In this document: one piece after another, positions 58,640 to 64,000 of the stretch
Layout of the letters: each line of letters opens with the position of its first letter
How positions within the stretch are numbered: position 1 is the first letter of the stretch
From: Citrobacter freundii
GTDB lineage: Bacteria > Pseudomonadota > Gammaproteobacteria > Enterobacterales > Enterobacteriaceae
Direction of reading: 5' to 3'
Length of the DNA stretch: 64,000 nucleotides
NCBI RefSeq assembly: GCF_029717145.1
Contig: NZ_CP099222.1
Location: 4,030,001-4,094,000 of the forward strand
Made by a program: the position numbers and the translations under genes
Notes under the pieces: generated by a model
What the model was told of the DNA's origin: nothing
The model's input: the letters and a program-made list of their open reading frames with translations, nothing else
Databases searched by the model: none

Positions 58640-59416
58640 TTATTTGCCGCTGAGTGAGTTGTGGATCAGTTCCAGCCAGTTCGGCACGGTCAGATGGAAA
58701 GATTCGATCATCTTCATATCGAAGCCGCGGAAGAAACCGCTCAGCACGAACAGCGCCACGATAGCCACCATCATCACTTTTGTGACGTGGTTCCAGCCGC
58801 TCTCTTCGACGCCTTTACCAATCAAAATACCGAGCACCAGACCCGGTACGGCGTTGCCCATTATCAGCTGCGCCGCGCCGCCAAAGACGGTCGCCCAGAA
58901 ACCCGATTTCTTCCCGGCATCGATTGCCGCCAGCCAGAAGATCACCGGCATCACGGTGTTGACCAGCAGGTTTGCCGCCGGTACCAGCACCTTCACGGCA
59001 GTAACCTGCAGCGCCGCCGGTACGGATGACGCGGTCAGGTTCAGGAAGGTCACGACAATCATGCCAATCACGCCACAGGCAATCGCCATGCGTCTGGGGT
59101 CATGCAGCGTCTCACCGACATTACGGTTTTTAAGCATCAATGCCGCCGCACCCCAGTTAGGGATGATGCGGTGGTCAACGTCCTGCGTGAACGCCCCCGC
59201 CGCAACGGATGAAGCCCAGGCGTTAAAGAAGAAGCCCAGGCCGAATGAGAAGTGAGAAGCAGGATCCCCTTCACAGGAATTCAGCTCCCCCAGAGTACGA
59301 AACGCGCCCATCCCCTGAGAGGTAGGCGCATGAAACATGCGTGCAGCCCCAGCGCCGACACCTACGCCAACCAGCGCGCCGATGATGAGCGATTTTATTA
59401 ATATTATCAGGAACAT
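58640..59416 (-). CDS. DUF4311 membrane protein, putative transporter subunit
   Basis: A 258-residue membrane protein with about seven helices. A conserved-looking polar segment FRTLGELNSCEGDPASHFSFG (shared loop, about residues 38-58) lies after the first helix and may be periplasmic. I start at 59416 (MFLIILIKSLI); upstream codons overlap DUF4312. It pairs with DUF4310 in the operon. Function unknown. Confidence 0.75.
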   Translation of the reverse strand: MFLIILIKSLIIGALVGVGVGAGAARMFHAPTSQGMGAFRTLGELNSCEGDPASHFSFGLGFFFNAWASSVAAGAFTQDVDHRIIPNWGAAALMLKNRNVGETLHDPRRMAIACGVIGMIVVTFLNLTASSVPAALQVTAVKVLVPAANLLVNTVMPVIFWLAAIDAGKKSGFWATVFGGAAQLIMGNAVPGLVLGILIGKGVEESGWNHVTKVMMVAIVALFVLSGFFRGFDMKMIESFHLTVPNWLELIHNSLSGK

Positions 59417-59438
59417 AATTATGCCTTTTAATAGTGAA

Positions 59439-59738
59439 TCAGCGTTGCGTGACGAAATCCACCTTCTCAAGATTGATGGCAGTCACGTTGACGGTCACAT
59501 CCAGCTCCACGCTGAAAGTGCGTCTTTCGCGGCGCAAAAAGAGGAATAAGAACGCCTCTTTACGCACCGTTTCACGCGCTTGAACAACCTGCACATCCTG
59601 TGGCTCAATACGCAGTAAGATATGCGGTGACCCTTTCATCACCGCGGCCTGAACGTGGTTCAGGGCATCGGCAAAGGCGCGCGCTTTGGCGTCACCCTTA
59701 CCCGTGACTCTCACCGTTGTGGTGAATTGCTCTTTCAT
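59439..59738 (-). CDS. DUF4312 small soluble protein
   Basis: A 99-residue cytoplasmic protein, MKEQFTTTVRVTGKGDAKARA at the start, predicted mixed alpha/beta with a strand-rich C-terminal half (TFSVELDVTVNVTAINLEKV). I recognise the DUF4312 family, found only in these clusters. It is 2 bases after the SFCGS gene, so the two are probably made in equal amounts and may form a complex. Confidence 0.72.
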   Translation of the reverse strand: MKEQFTTTVRVTGKGDAKARAFADALNHVQAAVMKGSPHILLRIEPQDVQVVQARETVRKEAFLFLFLRRERRTFSVELDVTVNVTAINLEKVDFVTQR

Positions 59739-59740
59739 AC

Positions 59741-60103
59741 TTAAGCGCCGTATTTCTTTTGCCACGCCTGCACCAGGCGCTCGCCGAGCTCTTCTTTGTC
59801 CATAAAGCCGAATCCCAGCACGTTACAACCTTCGTTGATGGCGGTGACGCCCTCTTCAACCGAGCGCATACCGTATTTGGCTTTGTAACCATATTTGGTC
59901 TGCGCGGTGATAGCCCCCGCGCCGCCGCTGCCGCAAAACGAAATGCCAAAGGTGGCATTTTCCGCTTTCATCATGTCACCCAGCTTCATATCTGCCGCCA
60001 CGCCCGGTACCACGACAGCACGTCCGCCTGCTTTCTCAACGCCTGCCGCCACTTTCTGGCCTTTACCCAGACGATCGCCAATCACCACAGTAATCTGTTC
60101 CAT
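59741..60103 (-). CDS. glycine-rich SFCGS-family protein
   Basis: A 120-residue soluble protein. The family motif FGISFCGSGGAGAITAQTKYG (split here for length: FGISFCGSGGAG then AITAQTKYG) lies at about residues 52-72, and CNVLGFGFMDKEELGERL follows. It starts with a Rossmann-like strand-loop (ITVVIGDRLGKGQKVAAGVEK). The size and the single motif cysteine recall PTS EIIB proteins, but I see no proven homology. GGAG lies before the ATG at 60103. Confidence 0.75.
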   Translation of the reverse strand: MEQITVVIGDRLGKGQKVAAGVEKAGGRAVVVPGVAADMKLGDMMKAENATFGISFCGSGGAGAITAQTKYGYKAKYGMRSVEEGVTAINEGCNVLGFGFMDKEELGERLVQAWQKKYGA

Positions 60104-60113
60104 CTTGTGCTCC

Positions 60114-60434
60114 TTAAAGGTTCTCTTTTGCGACTTCGAAATGTACCGACAGCAGCCAGGCCTCTTCTTCAGGAAGGTTGCCAAACTCCGCCACGATGTC
60201 GCGGGCAAGTGCCATTGATTCGGCAGAAATTTCATCAAATAAGCTGGCATCGACTTCAGGTAGCGGTTCACCCGTCACCGAGCGGTGCGCCATGGCACGA
60301 ACATGCGATGTCAGCATTTGTTCCTGTACGGCATTGGGAATGATGTGGCGTGCGCGCAACAGGGCATACACCTGCGCCAGCATGCGTTCGGCCAGTTCAC
60401 CAGACGGTGTCACCGATTCCCCCCTGTCATTCAT
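60114..60434 (-). CDS. stand-alone PRD-domain protein
   Basis: A 106-residue protein that appears to be a single PTS regulation domain: LTSHVRAMAHRSVTGEPLP holds the first conserved His and EEEAWLLSVHFEVA the second. It has no DNA-binding domain. I start at ATG 60434, 5 bases from GGAG; a GTG at 60452 is also open. As first gene of the operon it may sense PTS phosphorylation and act on the regulator or on the SFCGS/DUF4312 pair. Confidence 0.65.
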   Translation of the reverse strand: MNDRGESVTPSGELAERMLAQVYALLRARHIIPNAVQEQMLTSHVRAMAHRSVTGEPLPEVDASLFDEISAESMALARDIVAEFGNLPEEEAWLLSVHFEVAKENL

Positions 60435-60520
60435 TACCGCTCCGTTATTCACTCGTCATACCCCACTAATGGCTCTAAGCGTAAACTAACGGTGGAGGTT
60501 AAAAGTTTGTAGCGAGTTGT

Positions 60521-60540
60521 TTTCCACTTCGAAGTGGAAA
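60521..60540. promoter_or_regulatory. 20-bp perfect palindrome upstream of the DUF4310-type operon
   Basis: TTTCCACTTC followed by its exact reverse complement GAAGTGGAAA, 87 bases before the first gene. A likely operator for the operon's LicR-type activator. The remaining gap to cybC (60541-60714) shows no gene. Confidence 0.6.
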
Positions 60541-60714
60541 GGTGAGCAACGATAGTGATCTGTGCCGCAAAAAGGGCGGGATTGGTTATTTATCGCCTGG
60601 ATAACGTGATGGGGATCGCACGAGATAGCAGGGAAACCGCAAGCGGCAGGAAAAACGGGTTGGCGTTAAAAGTTAAAAAATGTGATGGGTATAGCGTTTA
60701 CTTATGGGGGGCGG

Positions 60715-60773
60715 TGCCGGATGGATACGCTGTCGCGTCTTATCCGGCCTACGACGTCGCGCAGGCCGGATAC
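60715..60773. repeat. REP unit pair
   Basis: TGCCGGATGGATACGC...TTATCCGGCCTAC and a partial inverted copy CAGGCCGGAT, next to the end of cybC. Confidence 0.75.
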
Positions 60774-60778
60774 ATAAA

Positions 60779-61165
60779 TTAACGGTACTTCTTATGGTAA
60801 GCGTTGCGGGTGGTTTTTAGCTCTTCCGCTGCCGCTTTCGCCTCTTTGACTTTACCTTCGTTCGCCAGTTTTAACGCGCCGTCGATCTGGCCGATCAGCG
60901 TGTCAAAGCCGTGACGGAAATCTTTCATCTCCGGGCTGTCCGGGGATTTAGTTTCCAGCTTCGGTGGCGTTCCTTTTTGTGCATCCTGCGCGGCTGCACG
61001 CATTTTGGTTAACGCGTCTTTCAGTTCAGTTGCGTTATCCGTTTTTTCCACGATTTTCAGGTTGTCGTTGAGGATCCCCATATCGTCTTCGAGATCGGCT
61101 GCAAACGCAGATGAACCCAAAACCAGCGTTGAAGCCGCGACGATCGCTAACAGGTGTTTACGCAT
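60779..61165 (-). CDS. cybC: soluble cytochrome b562
   Basis: A 128-residue periplasmic four-helix haem protein with a 22-residue signal peptide ending AFA. Haem ligands are Met7 of the mature form (ADLEDDM) and the His in NAYHKKYR near the C-terminus. The gene is intact, unlike the E. coli K-12 copy, which I recall as a pseudogene. Electron-transfer partner unknown. It follows pmbA on the same strand. Confidence 0.95.
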   Translation of the reverse strand: MRKHLLAIVAASTLVLGSSAFAADLEDDMGILNDNLKIVEKTDNATELKDALTKMRAAAQDAQKGTPPKLETKSPDSPEMKDFRHGFDTLIGQIDGALKLANEGKVKEAKAAAEELKTTRNAYHKKYR

Positions 61166-61245
61166 TGCTCACTTCCTTTTTTATTATTAAGAATAACGCC
61201 AGATACCCGTAATAATTCACGCCGCAGCTCGAAGTATGACGGGTA

Positions 61246-62598
61246 TTACTGCCCGGCGATTTTCATCTCCGGCAGTAGCACAGAACCACACTGTATATTA
61301 CTGCGCGTTTCAATATCGTTACCGACGGTGACAATATTGCGCCACATGTCTTTCAAGTTACCGGCGATGGTGATTTCACTCACCGGGTACTGAATTTCAC
61401 CGTTTTCGACCCAGAAACCCGCCGCGCCGCGCGAATAATCGCCGGTGATACCACTCACGCCCTGCCCCATCAGCTCGGTTACGACCAGACCCGTGCCCAT
61501 CTCTTTGAGCAACTGCTCGAAGCTTAGACCTTGTCCGGGAATACGCCAGTTATGAATACCACCGGCATGACCGGTGCTTTTCAGTCCCAGCTTGCGGGCA
61601 GAATAGTTGGTCAGCAGCCACTGAGTCAGGACGCCGTCTTTGATAATATCGCGACGTTCCGTACGCACGCCTTCGCTGTCGAACGGCGAAGAGGCCAGTC
61701 CTTTCAGCAGATGCGGGTGTTCTTCAATGGTCAACCATTCCGGCAGAATTTGTTGGCCCAGCGAGTCCAGCAGGAAGGTAGATTTACGATACACCGAGCC
61801 ACCTGCAATGGCCCCGACCAGGTGTCCAAACAGGCCAGTCGCCACTTCATTGGCGAAAATAACCGGTGCTTTCATTGTGGACAGTTTACGCGGTGACAGA
61901 CGGGATAAGGTGCGGCGCGCACAGTCGGCCCCCACCCATTCCGGCGTTTGCAGATCGCCGATTGCGCGGCCAATGGTGTAGGCGTAGTCGCGTTCCATAT
62001 CGCCATTTTCTTCGGCGATCACGCAGCTGGAGAGAGAATGACGCGTGGAGCAGTAGCCCTGCAGCATACCGTGACTGTTACCAAACACTTTGATGCCGTA
62101 GTGGCTGTTAAAGCTGCCACCTTCGGTGTTAGTAATTCGCTTATCGGCCTGCAACGCCGCTTGTTCAGCACGTGCCGCCAGTTCGATAGCTTCGTCAGGC
62201 GAGACTTCCGCCGGGTGGAACAAGTCTAAATCTGGCGCATCAAAGGCCAGCAGTTCTTTATCCGCCACGCCTGCGCACGGGTCCGGCGAGGTGTAACGAG
62301 CAATATCCAGCGCAGCCTGCACGGTACGCGCAATCGCCTGTGGACTTAAATCGGTGGACGACGCACTACCTTTACGGTTCTGGTGATACACCGTAATGCC
62401 CAGCGCCCCGTCGCTGTTGAATTCTACGTTCTCCACTTCACCATAACGGGTGCTGACGCTAATACCCGTCGTCTTGCTTACGGCGACTTCTGCACCGTCC
62501 GACTGAGCTGATGCTAATTCCAGTGCTGTCGAGACTGCTTCTTCCAGAATCTTACGCTGCGCTTCAACTTGTGAGATTACTTTCATCGCAAATGCCAT
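61246..62598 (-). CDS. pmbA: metalloprotease PmbA (TldE)
   Basis: A 450-residue subunit of the TldD/TldE protease that matures microcin B17 and degrades CcdA. Length matches E. coli. I take ATG 62598 ([14 protein letters not shown]); ATG 62586 is also possible. The TldD partner holds the HExxxH site; PmbA lacks it, as expected. Divergent from yjgA. Confidence 0.95.
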   Translation of the reverse strand: MAFAMKVISQVEAQRKILEEAVSTALELASAQSDGAEVAVSKTTGISVSTRYGEVENVEFNSDGALGITVYHQNRKGSASSTDLSPQAIARTVQAALDIARYTSPDPCAGVADKELLAFDAPDLDLFHPAEVSPDEAIELAARAEQAALQADKRITNTEGGSFNSHYGIKVFGNSHGMLQGYCSTRHSLSSCVIAEENGDMERDYAYTIGRAIGDLQTPEWVGADCARRTLSRLSPRKLSTMKAPVIFANEVATGLFGHLVGAIAGGSVYRKSTFLLDSLGQQILPEWLTIEEHPHLLKGLASSPFDSEGVRTERRDIIKDGVLTQWLLTNYSARKLGLKSTGHAGGIHNWRIPGQGLSFEQLLKEMGTGLVVTELMGQGVSGITGDYSRGAAGFWVENGEIQYPVSEITIAGNLKDMWRNIVTVGNDIETRSNIQCGSVLLPEMKIAGQ

Positions 62599-62693
62599 AA
62601 TGTAGAGAGAGTTTCTCTGAAGTCTAACAGAGAACCGTTTTTCAGTGCGCATCTTAACTGGTAACATTAGCCTCTTTTTTTAAGGAGCCTGAC

Positions 62694-63245
62694 ATGACTA
62701 AGCAGCCCGAAGACTGGCTCGACGACGTTCCCGGTGATGACATCGAAGACGAAGACGATGAAATTATCTGGGTCAGTAAAAGTGAAATAAAACGTGACGC
62801 CGAGGAGTTAAAGCACCTGGGCGTGGAACTGGTAAAACTGGGGAAAAACGCGCTGGATAAAATCCCGCTCGATGCGGATTTACGTGCCGCCATTGAGCTG
62901 GCTCAGCGTATTAAGATGGAAGGCCGTCGCCGCCAGCTGCAGCTGATTGGCAAGATGCTGCGTCAGCGCGATGTCGATCCTATCCGTCAGGCGCTGGATA
63001 AGCTGAAGAACCGTCACAACCAACAGGTTGTAATGTTTCATAAGCTGGAGCAGCTGCGCGATCGTTTGATCGTTGAAGGTGATGATGCGGTAGCGGAAGT
63101 CCTCAGACTGTGGCCGCACGCCGATCGCCAACAGCTTCGTTCTCTGGTTCGCAATGCGAAGAAAGAGCAGGAAGGCAATAAGCCGCCGAAATCAGCACGT
63201 CAGATTTTTCAGTATTTGCGTGAGTTGGCAGAAAACGAAGTCTAA
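62694..63245 (+). CDS. yjgA: ribosome-associated protein YjgA/DarP
   Basis: A 183-residue highly charged helical protein (DUF615) that binds late 50S ribosomal intermediates. The acidic N-terminus [15 protein letters not shown] is followed by long helices ([28 protein letters not shown]). E. coli and this copy are collinear. A perfect 13-bp hairpin follows. Confidence 0.95.
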   Translation: MTKQPEDWLDDVPGDDIEDEDDEIIWVSKSEIKRDAEELKHLGVELVKLGKNALDKIPLDADLRAAIELAQRIKMEGRRRQLQLIGKMLRQRDVDPIRQALDKLKNRHNQQVVMFHKLEQLRDRLIVEGDDAVAEVLRLWPHADRQQLRSLVRNAKKEQEGNKPPKSARQIFQYLRELAENEV

Positions 63246-63261
63246 TTCGTCGGCAATGACT

Positions 63262-63291
63262 CTTATAAGGGTAATTTATTACCCTTATAAG
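63262..63291 (+). terminator. yjgA downstream hairpin
   Basis: CTTATAAGGGTAA-TTTA-TTACCCTTATAAG, a perfect 13-bp inverted repeat 16 bases after yjgA. No long T run follows, so its strength as a terminator is uncertain. Confidence 0.65.
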
Positions 63292-63450
63292 ACATTTATA
63301 TTGTTAATATAATAATCAATACTATTCCTACCAGATATTTTTATAGTGATCAAATATTGTTGCAGTCAGCACCTGAAAGTGATTGAATCTGAATTCTGAG
63401 TTCTGAACGGAAGCGCTTCGGATAATATTTATATTCACAAGAATTATAAA

Positions 63451-63894
63451 ATGGAGAAGGAATCAATTAATGAAAAATGGCGAGAGCGTTTTGACTTTCT
63501 GAGTACGCATGGATTGCCAGGAACACCCTCTTATACGAAAACGTATAGAACAATGACGTTTGGACAGAGGATAAGTATAGGAGCCAACTTATATGCTTTT
63601 TTCTTCGGCTTTGTCTACTTCTGCATCCTGGGCTTATGGAAAAAGGGACTGGTATTATTTTTGGGCGTAGCGGCCATACAGGCCGCACTGATCGCAATAG
63701 AAACTGTGGCAGATATTGATATGAATGCCTTTGCCAAAATCATAAATATTGGATACGCCTGTGTATGCTCTTATTTAGTCAATACCGCCTACTACCTGCG
63801 CATGGTGAAGGGTGTTGAAAGCTGGAATCCGTTCCAGGGGTTAACCCGTAAAAGCGCAGAAGCGGTGTCAAACCTGCCATCACGTCAGTATTAA
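63451..63894 (+). CDS. DUF2628 membrane protein
   Basis: A 147-residue protein with three hydrophobic segments (about residues 45-65, 66-90 and 100-115). It begins with a soluble stretch (MEKESINEKWRERFDFLSTHG). GGAGAAGG-type context gives the start. The layout FGQRISIGANLYAFFFGFVYFCILGLWKKGL is typical of the DUF2628/YigF-like family of unknown function. The AT-rich gap before it and low-GC codons suggest it may be accessory. Confidence 0.7.
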   Translation: MEKESINEKWRERFDFLSTHGLPGTPSYTKTYRTMTFGQRISIGANLYAFFFGFVYFCILGLWKKGLVLFLGVAAIQAALIAIETVADIDMNAFAKIINIGYACVCSYLVNTAYYLRMVKGVESWNPFQGLTRKSAEAVSNLPSRQY

Positions 63895-63896
63895 TC

Positions 63897-63928
63897 TCAC
63901 AGGGAGCATATTTGGCTCCCTGCTATTA
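63897..63928 (+). terminator. terminator of the DUF2628 gene
   Basis: AGGGAGC-CATATTT-like loop-GGCTCCCT forms a 7-8 bp stem with a T-rich tail. Nothing further is resolved before the window ends. Confidence 0.75.
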
Positions 63929-64000
63929 TTAAAAAGCAATTAATAATGTGGTCGATACGTACATCGCAGCTGATAAGCAGGTGATAATGAAAGCACAAAA

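Noticed and set aside
60541..60714. Possible second gene before the PRD protein
   Set aside because: A 75-codon plus-strand frame from 60555 runs through a REP element and has no ribosome-binding site.

Overview
The window is a stretch of enterobacterial chromosome, most likely from a Citrobacter of the freundii group. The backbone follows the E. coli/Salmonella order around leuX-ahr-idn-lptFG-pepA-valS-argI-pyrBI-mgtA-treRBC-nrdDG-cybC-pmbA-yjgA. It also carries the tyrosine phenol-lyase operon (tpl-tutB), a Citrobacter/Pantoea trait, and miaE, which is present in Salmonella and absent from E. coli K-12. All names come from reading the sequences and from memory of the families; no database search was run.

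Layout. 1-14 kb is an accessory metabolic block: a yjiJ-type MFS exporter (cut by the window edge), a small membrane protein, a general porin with a ribbon-helix-helix gene upstream, a complete lactate locus (dld-lutABC divergent from a LctP-family permease), and the tyrosine operon tpl-tutB with distant CRP and TyrR sites. 14.4-16.2 kb is the scar of a mobile region at tRNA-Leu(CAA) leuX: symE with its antisense RNA, an intact 768-bp IS1 without target duplication, and an AT-rich gene fragment cut by IS1. 16.2-38.6 kb is housekeeping core: ahr, idnK/idnDOTR (L-idonate), yjgR, lptGF, pepA, holC-valS, yjgM, an unknown membrane-anchored protein, miaE, rraB, argI, yjgK, pyrLBI and ridA. 38.6-41.5 kb is an inserted TRAP transporter (dctPQM type). 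41.9-52.4 kb returns to core: mgtA with its mgtL leader, treR-treBC and nrdDG.

52.4-60.5 kb is the most novel block, lying between nrdG and cybC. A relBE-type toxin-antitoxin pair is followed by a nine-gene operon on the minus strand: a lone PRD protein, a glycine-rich SFCGS protein, DUF4312, the membrane proteins DUF4311 and DUF4310, an amidohydrolase/deacetylase, a DgaE-like PLP ammonia-lyase, a DgaF-like aldolase, and a BglG/LicR-type regulator with PRD and PTS domains. It reads as an uncharacterised uptake system coupled to breakdown of an amino-sugar acid, controlled by PTS phosphorylation although no PTS permease is encoded here. cybC, pmbA, yjgA and a DUF2628 gene close the window.

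Regulatory elements that can be read directly include the PhoP box and alternative hairpins of mgtA, the pyrL attenuator, ARG boxes of argI, a TreR operator, FNR and NrdR sites of nrdD, a LexA-like box at symE, and a perfect FNR site in a gene-free region at 3.65 kb that may drive an undescribed small RNA. REP/BIME elements punctuate many intergenic gaps.
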